Assembly (NCBI GenBank): GCA_016188575.1
Contig: JACPHN010000018.1
Coordinates: 35,243 to 99,242 of the forward strand
Origin: Candidatus Schekmanbacteria bacterium
Lineage (GTDB): Bacteria > CSSED10-310 > JACPHN01
Length of the DNA: 64,000 bases
Direction: 5' to 3'
Shown: positions 1-10,107 of the stretch, in pieces
How the letters are laid out: each line of letters begins with the position of its first letter
Position numbering within the stretch: the first letter of the stretch is position 1
Program-made: the position numbers and the translations under genes
The notes under the pieces: generated by a model
Database searches by the model: none
What the model was told of the DNA's origin: nothing
What the model saw: only the letters and a program-made list of their open reading frames with translations

Positions 1-81
1 CTCGAATCGAACCCGGCCTTCCGGGATCGCATCGAGAAGCTCGGCCGTGAAGACGCTCCTCGGGACGATGTGACGGCGTGA
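1..81 (+). CDS. C-terminal tail of an upstream gene (partial)
   Basis: Frame 1 is open from the window edge to a TGA at 79-81 and gives a 26-residue tail ending in DAPRDDVTA. The stop overlaps the GTG start of the next gene (GTGA), which is typical of translationally coupled genes in this window. The tail is too short to name a family. It could be chance, but the overlap and codon use favour a real upstream gene. Confidence 0.5.
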   Translation, partial: LESNPAFRDRIEKLGREDAPRDDVTA

Positions 82-1613
82 CGGGCGACCGTTTCTGCGG
101 GGACGGCGGCAGCGTGATCGGAGGGGGCTCCCGGGTTCCCACCGATCCCGCGGAGTACCAGCACCCCGCGGTGTACGCCGGGATTGGATGCAACCGCCTG
201 CGCTGCCGCCAATGCGAGAGCTGGGTGCGCCAGCAGCCGCTGGTGGTCTGCGAGGGTGACGCGCGAAACCACCTCGCGGAGCTCTATGCGGCCGAGGACT
301 GGGGAACGCTCCCGTACATGAAGCGCACGACGCCCGGCCGCACCAGCGACCGGCTCTACGTCTGCCGGTGCACCGCCTGGCTCGAGACGGTCGGGCACTC
401 GATGGAGGATCCGGACTTCGATCCGCTCACCGATCCGGTGCTTCCCTGGCGCTGCGCAGGGCACCCCGCGCCGGCGCTCCCGGTGGAGCTGAACGGGCTC
501 CAGATCGGATCCTGCACCGATTTGCGCGACGTCGTGCGTCGAATCGCAGACGGCTGGGCACCGATCGATCTCCAGAATGGGGAACGGGAGGGTCCGGCCG
601 TATGGCTGGTGTGGCTCTATGCCTATCTCCTCGGCCTCCCCGAGGCGGACCGGCTCTCGGAGGCGGCCGCCGAGCTACTGCAAGAGACCGACCCGCGGCT
701 GCGGGGAGTGGTGCTGTTCCTGTTTGAATCCGTGCCCGGGGCCGCGGGCATCGAGAGGGTGATCCAGTTCGCCGAGGAGGCGGCGCCGGATGAAGTGGTG
801 CGCGGCTACCCCGTGCCCGAGGCGACCGCGCCGCACTGCCGGCGGGTGCTCGACGTGCTGATCGCGCGCGTCATCCAGAGATTTGAACCGGATCCCCTCC
901 ACGAGCGAGCGCGGGACGTGGTGCGTCGATTGCTCACGCAGCGCACGAGCGAGAAGATCGAGATGCGGTGGGAGCAGATCCGCGACCTCGCCCGGCGCGA
1001 CGGGGAATGGCTGGCGCGCAACGCCGCCGACGTCGTGCGCGTCCACCAGTATTTCTGGAAGTCGCTCCTCAGGGGGCTGCTGTTCACGCCGGGCGAGGCC
1101 CTGGTCACTGTGGGGGGAGTCAGCCTGATCCGGGCACGGGTCATCGACCTTGCAGAGCTCCGCAAGTGGCTGAAAGAGCCCCAGAACAAGGCGCAAGCCT
1201 GGGTCAAGGTGCTGGCAGCCGCCATCGCCCGCGCCGAAGCGCACGGCGCGGGCGATCGAGGGGCCGACAGGAAGAAAACGAAGAAAGGAGTGTTGAGGAC
1301 CGTGTCCCCCGACTTTCCCGATTTCCCCGAACCCCGAGCGATCGATGCGCGTCGATCCTGGACGGCCAGGTTCGACAGCTACGACCAGCGGAACGAGGAT
1401 TTCTATTACGCGATCGAGCTTCAAGAGGCCGGTCGCCGAGCCGCTCTCATCATGGCCAAGGTGGCCAGCCCGCTGAGCGATCGCTCGACCCCCGCATTCG
1501 TCGACGAGATCGCTCGCGACCTCGCCCGGGTCGCCGCAGGCGGCAAATCCAACACCGCCTATCGCGGTCCCGGCGAGCTAGCGAGGTTTCGCCGGGACGA
1601 GCTCACCGATTGA
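78..1613 (+). CDS. Unrecognised 511-residue protein with Cys motifs
   Basis: I do not recognise a family. The N-terminal 130 residues hold a CRQC pair, a further Cys pair (YVCRC) and WRCAGH, which could bind a metal. The middle (about 140-400) looks alpha-helical and leucine-rich. The C-terminal 100 residues carry FDSYDQRNEDFYYAIELQ and look globular. There is no signal peptide or membrane segment. The GTG start overlaps the upstream stop, so the two genes are probably co-transcribed. The 3' end converges on a lipid-kinase remnant. The Cys-rich head plus helical body resembles contractile-phage or toxin-delivery accessory proteins only in a vague way, so no function is proposed. Confidence 0.75.
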   Translation: MTGDRFCGDGGSVIGGGSRVPTDPAEYQHPAVYAGIGCNRLRCRQCESWVRQQPLVVCEGDARNHLAELYAAEDWGTLPYMKRTTPGRTSDRLYVCRCTAWLETVGHSMEDPDFDPLTDPVLPWRCAGHPAPALPVELNGLQIGSCTDLRDVVRRIADGWAPIDLQNGEREGPAVWLVWLYAYLLGLPEADRLSEAAAELLQETDPRLRGVVLFLFESVPGAAGIERVIQFAEEAAPDEVVRGYPVPEATAPHCRRVLDVLIARVIQRFEPDPLHERARDVVRRLLTQRTSEKIEMRWEQIRDLARRDGEWLARNAADVVRVHQYFWKSLLRGLLFTPGEALVTVGGVSLIRARVIDLAELRKWLKEPQNKAQAWVKVLAAAIARAEAHGAGDRGADRKKTKKGVLRTVSPDFPDFPEPRAIDARRSWTARFDSYDQRNEDFYYAIELQEAGRRAALIMAKVASPLSDRSTPAFVDEIARDLARVAAGGKSNTAYRGPGELARFRRDELTD

Positions 1614-1974
1614 CGGTGACGGAACCCGCGGGCGGCTCGGACTCCGCGTCCTGCGGCGCCGGCTTGAGGCGGCGGCGGCGCGCCGCGAGGGTGGCGATCT
1701 GGAGCTGCGGGCCGAGGCGCACCTCGATGCGCCGCTCGACGGTGGGGAACACCTCGCCGTCGATGGTGCAGCAGGGCTCGGAGGTCTCGATGGCGAGGTG
1801 GCTCGCCGAGCGGTTGACGTAGCGCGGATCGAAGGGCAGATCGCCCTGCCCGACGAGCGACAGGAGCACCTTGCGCCATGTCGACACGGGGTGAAGCAGC
1901 CACAGGCGTGTCCCAGGGATGCGTTTGGCACGGACTGGGCGCAACCGAGCAAAGTCGCCCGCGGGCCGGTGGAT
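1603..1974 (-). pseudogene. 5'-truncated diacylglycerol/lipid kinase (YegS/DagK-like) remnant
   Basis: The frame reads RPAGDFARL..RIPGTRLW, then SHLAIETSEPCCTIDGEVFP, and ends with a beta strand RRIEVRLGPQLQIATL. The IDGE motif followed by short strands is the C-terminal signature of YegS/DagK-type lipid kinases. The nucleotide-binding N-terminal domain is missing, and a stop codon lies at 1975-1977, just 5' of the conserved part. A TTG at 1944 could start a 113-residue product, but it would lack the active site. It sits tail to tail with the preceding gene and back to back with pepA. Best read as a decayed gene end. Confidence 0.5.
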
Positions 1975-2013
1975 CTAGGCGCCCTTGCTGAGTAGCGCGC
2001 CAACCCGGCTCGG

Positions 2014-2022
2014 TGGTACACT
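2014..2022 (+). promoter_or_regulatory. Possible extended -10 promoter for pepA
   Basis: TGGTACACT fits an extended -10 (TGnTACACT), about 50 bases before the pepA ATG. No good -35 is visible. Motif inspection only. Confidence 0.3.
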
Positions 2023-2072
2023 GCCCGGCCCTCTAGCGATGTCGACAAGCGGCTAATCCAGGAGTGTTCTTC

Positions 2073-3629
2073 ATGCAGTTCGAGCTACAGGTGGGCCAGA
2101 ATCCGCTGGCCATGGAGATAAGCGCGGTCGTCTGCCCCTGCCTGGAGGGCAAAGGTCTCCCACCTGGGCTCACGAACCTCACCGCGGGCTATGAGCTCCC
2201 CGAGCTCTCCTGGATACTCTCCACCGGCGAGTTTCGCGGCCGTAAAGGCGAGCGCGTCCTGCTGCACACCGGAGGCCGGACCACGGCGCTCCGCATGCTC
2301 CTCGTAGGCCTCGGCAAACCCGAGAAGCTGGGCATCGACGCGCTTCGCGATGCCATTGCCGATGCCATGCGCGGCATGCGCGACATCGGCTGCACGCGCG
2401 TCGCCTTCCTGTTGCCTTCTCGCGAGGTCGAGCTGCACCTGCAGGACACCATTGCCGCCTACGTCGAAGCCACGCATCTCGGCCTGTATAGCTTCACACG
2501 CTACAAGACCGGCCTTGTCGAATCCCCGGAGGACGTACCCACCCATTCGGATCCCGTGCTGTGCGAGCTGCACATGCTGGCCGCGGACGTGGACGACGCG
2601 GGAGGTGCCGAGGCCGTCCGCAAGGCGCTCGAGCTCGGTGAAGCCATGGCACGCGCCGCCAACATCTCCAAGGACATCTGCAACGAGCCGTCAAACGTCA
2701 TGACGCCGCGCGAGCTGACCAAGGAATGCCTGGCGGTCATCGGCGGCGGCGACGACTTCGTCGTGGAGGTGCTCGACGAAACCGATATTCGCCGCAAGCG
2801 CATGAATCTCGTGTGGGCGGTCGCGAAGGGGTCCAAGGAGGCGCCGCGCGTTGTCCTGGTCTCCTACCGCGGCAACCGCGACGATTCGCGCTTCTGGGGC
2901 ATCGTCGGCAAGGGCGTGACCTTTGATTCGGGGGGGCTGTCGCTGAAGCCGTCGACGGGGATGTTTCAGATGAAGCGCGATCTCACGGGCGCGGGCGTCG
3001 TGGTGGGGTTGCTCGATGCGATGCGGCGCCTGCGGCCAAAAATCAATGTCGCCGGCCTGATCGTCGCCGCCGAGAACATGCCGGATGCGCTGGCGTTCAA
3101 GCCGGGCGACATCTACGCTTCCATGTCAGGCAAGACGGTGGAGATCTTCAGCACGGACGCGGAAGGGCGAATGCTCGTCGCCGACAGCTTGACGTATCTG
3201 CAACAGAAGCTCGAGATGCACGGCATCATCACCATCGCCACGCTCACGGACGCGGCGTTGAGCGCCGTCGGGCCGCGCATCACCCCCGTTCTGGGCACGG
3301 ATCGGCGGCTCGTGCGCGCCATCGTCGACGCCGGCGCGCGCTGCGGCGAACGATTCTGGGAAATGCCGTTCGAAGAGGCATACATGCCGCGGGTCAAGAG
3401 CCACTTCGCGGACATCAAGACCGACAGCCCGAAGCCGCCGGCGCTGATCGCCGGAGCCATGTTCTTGCGCGAATTCGTCAACGACGGCACGCCCTGGCTG
3501 CATCTGGACATCGCCGGCACGGCTGCCTCGGATGCGGTCGAGGGGACGATTTCCCGAGGCGCCACGGGAGTCGCGGTGCGCAGTCTGCTGCGATTTCTGC
3601 TTGAGGATCCGCTGGCGGAAAACCGCTGA
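2073..3629 (+). CDS. pepA: Leucyl aminopeptidase (M17 cytosol aminopeptidase)
   Basis: This zinc/manganese exopeptidase removes N-terminal residues from peptides in the cytoplasm. It is 518 residues long, usual for M17 enzymes. The N-terminal macro-like domain is followed by the catalytic domain (about 190-510) with GKGVTFDSGGLSLKPS, which carries the metal-binding Lys and Asp, and STDAEGRMLVADSL near residue 360, the family signature NTDAEGRL with Ser for Asn and Met for Leu. The ATG at 2073 is chosen because GGAG lies 8 bases upstream; a GTG at 2064 overlaps that ribosome-binding site. An SDR gene follows after 14 bases, so the two are probably co-transcribed. Confidence 0.93.
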   Translation: MQFELQVGQNPLAMEISAVVCPCLEGKGLPPGLTNLTAGYELPELSWILSTGEFRGRKGERVLLHTGGRTTALRMLLVGLGKPEKLGIDALRDAIADAMRGMRDIGCTRVAFLLPSREVELHLQDTIAAYVEATHLGLYSFTRYKTGLVESPEDVPTHSDPVLCELHMLAADVDDAGGAEAVRKALELGEAMARAANISKDICNEPSNVMTPRELTKECLAVIGGGDDFVVEVLDETDIRRKRMNLVWAVAKGSKEAPRVVLVSYRGNRDDSRFWGIVGKGVTFDSGGLSLKPSTGMFQMKRDLTGAGVVVGLLDAMRRLRPKINVAGLIVAAENMPDALAFKPGDIYASMSGKTVEIFSTDAEGRMLVADSLTYLQQKLEMHGIITIATLTDAALSAVGPRITPVLGTDRRLVRAIVDAGARCGERFWEMPFEEAYMPRVKSHFADIKTDSPKPPALIAGAMFLREFVNDGTPWLHLDIAGTAASDAVEGTISRGATGVAVRSLLRFLLEDPLAENR

Positions 3630-3643
3630 CCAGGGAGAAAGCC

Positions 3644-4453
3644 ATGGAGCTCGTAGCGAATCGCACCGCCGTCGTTACCGGCGCCGGCCGGGGGATCGGC
3701 AGGGCCATCGCGGTGAGGTTGGCGGCGAACGGCGCCGTGGTCACCGTCAACGATGTAGATGAGCAGCCGGCGCGGGAAACGGTGGAGATCATTAGCGCTC
3801 AGGGTGGAAAGGCCGAACCCGCCGTCGGCAGCGTGACGGACCCGAGCTTCACCGATGCGATGCTCTCCCAGGCGGCCGCGCGCACCGGAAGCGTCGACAT
3901 TCTGGTCAACAACGCCGGAATCACCCGAGACCGCGTCATCCACAGGATGACCGACGAGGACTGGAGCTTCGTCCTCGCTGTCAATCTCACCGGGACCTTC
4001 AACTGCATCCGTTCCGCGTCACCGCACATGCGCGACACCGCCAGACGCGAGCTCGAGGAGCTCGGTGAGGTGCGGTATCACCGCAAGATCATCAACTTCT
4101 ATTCGACGGCGGCGATCAGAGGAAACCCCGGCCAGGCCAACTACACGGCGGCCAAGATGGGGAACGTGGGGTTGACGCGCACCATCGCCGCTGAATGGGC
4201 GCGCTTCCGCATCAATGTCAACGCTGTCGCGCCGGGTTTTACGGACACGCGGCTGACGCAGCCGCGGGAAGAGCAAGCAGACGGCCTCGGCATACCGAAG
4301 GCGCAGCGCGAGCGCATGATCGCCACGTTGCCCTTCGGGCGACCCGCGAGCCCCGACGACGTCGCGGCAGTGGTGCTGTTTTTTGCCTCCCCTCTGTCCG
4401 ACTTCGTGACCGGCCAGGAGATCAACGTCAGCGGCGGCCACCAGATTCCGTAA
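3644..4453 (+). CDS. Short-chain dehydrogenase, FabG-like 3-oxoacyl reductase
   Basis: Classical SDR of 269 residues. It has the TGAGRGIG nucleotide-binding loop near the N-terminus, the NNAG motif, and the catalytic triad Ser154, Tyr167 and Lys171 (YTAAK). The C-terminal GQEINVSGG pattern matches FabG-type 3-oxoacyl-ACP/CoA reductases. An insert around residues 125-140 (MRDTARRELEELGEVRYHRK) is longer than in housekeeping FabG, so it may act on a CoA thioester in a degradation or polyketide-like pathway. AGGGAG lies just upstream of the ATG. Its 3' end overlaps the convergent secreted-protein gene by 26 bases. Confidence 0.88.
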   Translation: MELVANRTAVVTGAGRGIGRAIAVRLAANGAVVTVNDVDEQPARETVEIISAQGGKAEPAVGSVTDPSFTDAMLSQAAARTGSVDILVNNAGITRDRVIHRMTDEDWSFVLAVNLTGTFNCIRSASPHMRDTARRELEELGEVRYHRKIINFYSTAAIRGNPGQANYTAAKMGNVGLTRTIAAEWARFRINVNAVAPGFTDTRLTQPREEQADGLGIPKAQRERMIATLPFGRPASPDDVAAVVLFFASPLSDFVTGQEINVSGGHQIP

Positions 4454-5828
4454 GGACCAGTGCCGCGAGGTTGCCGCTGGCCCCCCGCACCGTGCCCTGC
4501 CGGCGGCCGCGCGCAGACCGTCGCGCTGCCATGCTGAACGCCACCACCACCAGCATCAGATGTGCAGCCGAGCGGAGCGGGACTTCAGGCACCGCAACCA
4601 GTGCGATTTCCAGCGGCACCCGGGTCGCAAGCGTGGCGATCTCGATGCCCTGGACCACCGCCGGCGCGTAGAGCGCGGCCCGCACCTGCAGCGCATAGCT
4701 CCCCGGCAGGGTGAACAGCGAGAAGGACCCATCACTAGCAGCGTACCCGGCGCTACCGCGTCCCTCGAGGGTAAGCGCGGCGCCGGCGACCGGAGCACCC
4801 GTGAGGCTGTCCCGCACGACCCCATACACCTCACCGCCATAGATGTTGTCCTCATAGAGCAGCGACATCTCTCCGATGCTGCCTGTCCCCCAACCGCTGA
4901 GCTGCATGCTGGCGGCGAGAGCGGGATCAAAGAAAACGCTGCCGGAAAGCTGGCCGTCTGCGCCCGCGCTCCAGCCCCACGGCGCCGAGGCCGAATCCTC
5001 GCCATAGGTATCGCCGTCGAAGTTGCCGAACTTCCCGAACGTGTGCCCGTCGCCGATGTCGAAGCGGCGCTCCCACAGCTCCGTCAGCGGAATAAGCTCG
5101 TAACTGACGTCCTTGTCGTAGCCGCCGTCGGGCACTTCCGCACCGCGCGCCGCGTCAAAGCGGTACACGGCACCATCGCCTCCGGGAAAGTCGTTGCTGT
5201 CGTCGTTCCACAGGCACTCGAAATACGTCAGGTACCCGCAGTAGTTGTGACCCCATACGCCGTGTCCCTTTGACTGCACCAGGATCCGCGGGTGCCCGGA
5301 ATCCCACAGGATGGGGCCGTCAATATTGTCGGTTCCGTCCTGAAGTGGCAGGTCGGAGTACTGAAACCACTCGCCGTGAGCCTGCGTCTGCATGAGCTCG
5401 AGGGCGCCAAAGTCGGTACCGTCGCGCCGAATCCACAGGGTCACCCCCTCCGAGTCGTTTTCGTGGCAGTCGCCAATGAAGCAGTACTCCCACCAGTCTC
5501 TGGGGTGAAAAATCATGTAGGTCAGGAACCAGTGTGTCGAAGACCTGCTGTATGCCCAATAGAGGTACGCCGGCTGGGGATAGTCGTAGAGACGCTCCCA
5601 GTTGTCATTCCCCTGCCAGTTGCCATCGAAGTCGAACCGCGTGATGAGCTCTGGCCGGTAGTCGCTCTCATTACCGTCCTGGTAGTCCATGTCGTGATAA
5701 ACCGCGGGTGCCCAATGCTCCGCCAGCTCGAGCGGGGTGGCCGCGCGGGCGACGGAGCAGGGAATCAGAGCGATGCAAACGGCGCCATACCAGGGCAGGC
5801 GCCGCGCCGGCGCGAGCGAACGGCGCAT
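4428..5828 (-). CDS. Secreted protein with C-terminal regulatory-like beta domain
   Basis: A 466-residue exported protein. The Sec signal peptide spans about residues 1-30 and ends in ARA. Residues 35-290 are rich in Trp, Tyr, Asp and Gly (HWAPAVYHDMDYQ, WYF clusters, IDGPILWDSGHPR) and loosely recall bacterial Vps62-like domains, but I cannot confirm that. Residues about 345-415 form a carboxypeptidase-regulatory-like beta domain (GVVRDSLTGAPVAGAALTLEG..SDGSFSL). A hydrophobic stretch (LMLVVVAFSMAARRSARGRR) followed by arginines near residues 430-450 resembles a C-terminal surface-sorting tail. It lies 4 bases after the alpha/beta hydrolase stop, so the two form an operon. Function unknown. 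Confidence 0.8.
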   Translation of the reverse strand: MRRSLAPARRLPWYGAVCIALIPCSVARAATPLELAEHWAPAVYHDMDYQDGNESDYRPELITRFDFDGNWQGNDNWERLYDYPQPAYLYWAYSRSSTHWFLTYMIFHPRDWWEYCFIGDCHENDSEGVTLWIRRDGTDFGALELMQTQAHGEWFQYSDLPLQDGTDNIDGPILWDSGHPRILVQSKGHGVWGHNYCGYLTYFECLWNDDSNDFPGGDGAVYRFDAARGAEVPDGGYDKDVSYELIPLTELWERRFDIGDGHTFGKFGNFDGDTYGEDSASAPWGWSAGADGQLSGSVFFDPALAASMQLSGWGTGSIGEMSLLYEDNIYGGEVYGVVRDSLTGAPVAGAALTLEGRGSAGYAASDGSFSLFTLPGSYALQVRAALYAPAVVQGIEIATLATRVPLEIALVAVPEVPLRSAAHLMLVVVAFSMAARRSARGRRQGTVRGASGNLAALVLTESGGRR

Positions 5829-5832
5829 GCCG

Positions 5833-6729
5833 TCAGACCGCCTGCGCCTCCCGCACCCCGTTGGTTTTCACTTTCTTGCTGAGGAACTGCTCGATCTTGA
5901 GGTTCATCAGGTCCGGCTGCTCAACCAACGCCGCGTGGCTGCCGCCGCGAATGGTGAACAGCTCTCCATCCGGCAGCAACCGCGCCATCTGCTCCGAGAG
6001 ATGGTGCGGCGTGAAGTTGTCATGCTCTCCCGCGACGATGAGGGTGGGCGCGGCGACGTCCGGGAGAATGTCTTCGCAGGTGTGATCCTTCATATAGCGG
6101 GCCATATTCACGAAGGTGCGAAAGTCCAGACTTCCGAGATGCTCGAAGTACTTGTCGAAGTCGTCTCGCGGCGCCATGCAGTGGTTTACGAAGCCGAGCC
6201 GGGCGACTTGAAACGCGAGCGGTGGATACAGGATGGTCTTCCAGATCGAGCCCGCGAGCTGCGGGACATTGTTTCCGAAGTGGTACACGAACGGAAAGAG
6301 CCAGTGCATGAAGGACGAGCCGAGGAAGGTGTCGAACGGCCGGCCGTAGGAGCCGCATACCGGCACCAGGCCGGCGACGAGATCCGGATACATGCGATAG
6401 AACTCGAAAATCACCTGCACGCCCATGGAGTGGCCGAGAAACACGGCGTGGTCGACTCCTTCGTCATCGAGCACGAGCTTCAGGTCGCGGCAAATGTCCT
6501 GAATGCTGGTGCGCGCGTGGTCGCTCGGCACTCCACTCTTGCCGTGCCCGCGGTAGTCCCAGAGCACGATGCGGTGATCCGCCGAGAAGTGCCGCCGAAA
6601 GTAGCTCCAGAAGAAGGTAGAGACACCGATACCGTTGCAACACACCAGAGGGAAGCCGTCGCCGCTGGACTCGTAGTGAATCTGAGTACCGTCAAAGCTG
6701 GTCAGCACGTTGGTCTTGAATCGCCGCAT
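5833..6729 (-). CDS. Alpha/beta hydrolase
   Basis: A 298-residue soluble hydrolase with the complete catalytic triad: nucleophile Ser101 in GHSMG, Asp237 in GEHDNF and His265 in GGSHAAL. The oxyanion-hole region is CNGIGVSTFFW. The pattern fits esterases, haloperoxidase-like enzymes or C-C hydrolases, and the substrate cannot be inferred. AAGGA lies about 10 bases upstream of the ATG. The next gene on this strand, a secreted protein, begins 4 bases downstream, so they are likely co-transcribed. Confidence 0.88.
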   Translation of the reverse strand: MRRFKTNVLTSFDGTQIHYESSGDGFPLVCCNGIGVSTFFWSYFRRHFSADHRIVLWDYRGHGKSGVPSDHARTSIQDICRDLKLVLDDEGVDHAVFLGHSMGVQVIFEFYRMYPDLVAGLVPVCGSYGRPFDTFLGSSFMHWLFPFVYHFGNNVPQLAGSIWKTILYPPLAFQVARLGFVNHCMAPRDDFDKYFEHLGSLDFRTFVNMARYMKDHTCEDILPDVAAPTLIVAGEHDNFTPHHLSEQMARLLPDGELFTIRGGSHAALVEQPDLMNLKIEQFLSKKVKTNGVREAQAV

Positions 6730-6801
6730 TGGGGGGAGTCCTTTCGTAGGAGTGGTGGCCGCCTTGCATCGAGATTCGCCGCGCGGAAAACACCGCGGGA
6801 A

Positions 6802-6810
6802 ATTTTAGCA
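6802..6810 (-). promoter_or_regulatory. Possible extended -10 for the hydrolase operon
   Basis: On the minus strand TGCTAAAAT fits an extended -10, about 75 bases before the hydrolase start. The -35 is weak. Motif inspection only. Confidence 0.25.
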
Positions 6811-6834
6811 CTCGCCGAGTCGTGATGCCAGGCG

Positions 6835-7301
6835 TCACGACGTTTCCCGCGCAGCCGTAACCAACGCCGCCCGCAGAAAGTCCGGAATCGGGATGGCGCG
6901 CATCTCCTGCATCTTCACGGCAACCTGAGTGATCCGCACGACGCCGACGGCGCGCGCCTCCGTCTCGTTCGTCAGCTCATAGCGAAACGTGATCGACTTG
7001 GCGCCGGTCCGCTCCGCGAAGACGTCGATGCGGAGCACATCACCGTGCCGCGCGGGTGAGGCGAAGTCGCACTCCACGCGGACCACGGGAAGGCCTGTTC
7101 CACGGCCCGTGAGCAGCTCCGGCAGCGGATAACCAATCGCCGCGAGCCATTCCTCTTGGGCGTTGTGGCAGTAGGTGAAGAACACGCCGAAAAAGGCGAT
7201 CCCCGCGTGATCCACATCGGGGAACCGCACCGTCTGCCGGTGAATGAAGAGCGGTCGCGGGCTTCCCGGGGCGCCTTCAGAGCAATCGCCGGCCACGGGC
7301 A

Positions 7302-7302
<1 letters not shown>
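6835..7302 (-). CDS. 4-hydroxybenzoyl-CoA-type (YbgC-like) acyl-CoA thioesterase
   Basis: Hotdog-fold protein of 155 residues. Residues 20-60 carry VRFPDVDHAGIAFFGVFFTY, the YbgC/4HBT signature in which Asp31 is the expected catalytic residue. The rest (VECDFASPARHGDVLRIDVF, KSITFRYEL) matches hotdog strands. It should hydrolyse acyl-CoA or acyl-ACP thioesters. The start overlaps the stop of the DUF423 gene as TGATG, showing translational coupling, so it is the third gene of the thrC operon. No functional link to threonine synthesis is evident. Confidence 0.85.
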
Positions 7303-9058
<1,756 letters not shown>

Positions 9059-9083
9059 TCAGAATGCCACAGCGTTCGACGGG

Positions 9084-9095
9084 CGTATTATAGCA
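9084..9095 (-). promoter_or_regulatory. Extended -10 promoter upstream of thrC
   Basis: The minus strand reads TGCTATAAT (TATAAT at 9087-9092), a consensus extended -10, about 50 bases before the thrC ATG. No clear -35 lies at the usual distance, which extended -10 promoters tolerate. Motif inspection only. Confidence 0.5.
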
Positions 9096-9125
9096 CGCAC
9101 CCCGCGGAGCGCGACCGGGCCAAGC

Positions 9126-9154
9126 TGGACAAAACGAGTAGGATACCATATTAA
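9126..9154 (+). promoter_or_regulatory. Possible sigma-70 promoter of the rnf operon
   Basis: TGGACA at 9126-9131, a 17-base spacer and TATTAA at 9149-9154. If real, transcription begins near 9161, which excludes the ATG at 9154 and supports translation of rnfB from 9211. Inference from motifs. Confidence 0.4.
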
Positions 9155-9210
9155 TGGACGGCGCTGCCGCCCGAGATGACTCACCATTCGCCCGTCGTGC
9201 GAGGTTTCCT

Positions 9211-10107
9211 ATGATCGGAATTGCCACTGCTGCTGCTATCATGACCGGAATGGCGCTGCTCTTCGCCATCCTCCTGGCCATCGCCTACCGCTTCCTGCGG
9301 GTCGAGGAGGATCCACGGCTCGAAATCGTCGAGGGCATGCTCCCCGGCACCAACTGTGGCGCCTGCGGCAACCCGGGATGCCACGCGTTTGCCGAAGCTC
9401 TGCTGCGCCAGACGGCCGCCCCGGGTAAGTGCACCGTTTCCAGCCCGACGCAGGTCGATGCGATCGCGCGATTCTTGGGGGTGGATGCAGGGGTCGAGGA
9501 GAAGCGTGTCGCGCGACTTCATTGCGGCGGCGGCTATGGCCTGGCGCTGCGCCAGGCCGAATATCAAGGATATTCCTCATGCCGCGCCGCGGTGCTCGTC
9601 TCGGGCGGCGGCGGCGCCTGCGGCTGGGGCTGTCTCGGGTTGGCGGACTGCGAGCGCGCATGCACGTTCGACGCCATCAAGCTGAACGATCGCCTGCTGC
9701 CGGTAGTCGACGTGGACAAGTGCACGGCGTGCGGCGACTGCGTCGAGGTCTGCCCCGTCGACCTGTTCACCATCGAACCGCTGTCGAAGCGGCTGATCGT
9801 CCAGTGCAACAGCCCCCTCAAGGGAGAGGCGGCGCGCAAGGTGTGCAGCGTCGCCTGCGACGCCTGCGGCCGATGTGCGGCCGATGCCCCGGATGGCGCC
9901 ATCGAGATCGTCAACGGCCTGCCGGTAGTAAAAGTCCCCTCGCTGACGTCCGAGCGAGCGACGTTCCGGTGTCCGACGTGCGCCATCCAGTGGGTGCAGG
10001 GGAACCAATTTGCAGATGATACTGTCGCGCCGCTTTACGAGGGAGGGTCAATCGCCTCGGCGATCCTCTCGGCCCACCGCGAAGACGAGAGGGCGAGTCG
10101 TGGCTAG
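9211..10107 (+). CDS. rnfB: Rnf electron transport complex subunit B
   Basis: Membrane-anchored iron-sulfur subunit that passes electrons from ferredoxin into the Rnf ion pump. It has 298 residues from this start. An N-terminal helix (IGIATAAAIMTGMALLFAIL) is followed by the RnfB signature LPGTNCGACGNPGCHAFAEAL, which binds a [4Fe-4S] cluster, then a Cys-containing domain. Next come ferredoxin motifs (CTACGDCVEVCP and CSVACDACGRCAADAP) and a late FRCPTC. The ATG at 9211 has GAGG 6 bases upstream; an in-frame ATG at 9154 lacks this and overlaps a putative promoter. The 3' end overlaps the next gene. Confidence 0.93.
   Translation: MIGIATAAAIMTGMALLFAILLAIAYRFLRVEEDPRLEIVEGMLPGTNCGACGNPGCHAFAEALLRQTAAPGKCTVSSPTQVDAIARFLGVDAGVEEKRVARLHCGGGYGLALRQAEYQGYSSCRAAVLVSGGGGACGWGCLGLADCERACTFDAIKLNDRLLPVVDVDKCTACGDCVEVCPVDLFTIEPLSKRLIVQCNSPLKGEAARKVCSVACDACGRCAADAPDGAIEIVNGLPVVKVPSLTSERATFRCPTCAIQWVQGNQFADDTVAPLYEGGSIASAILSAHREDERASRG

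Noticed and set aside
675..1424. A 249-codon minus-strand open frame
   Set aside because: Antisense to the 511-residue gene, no domain recognised.
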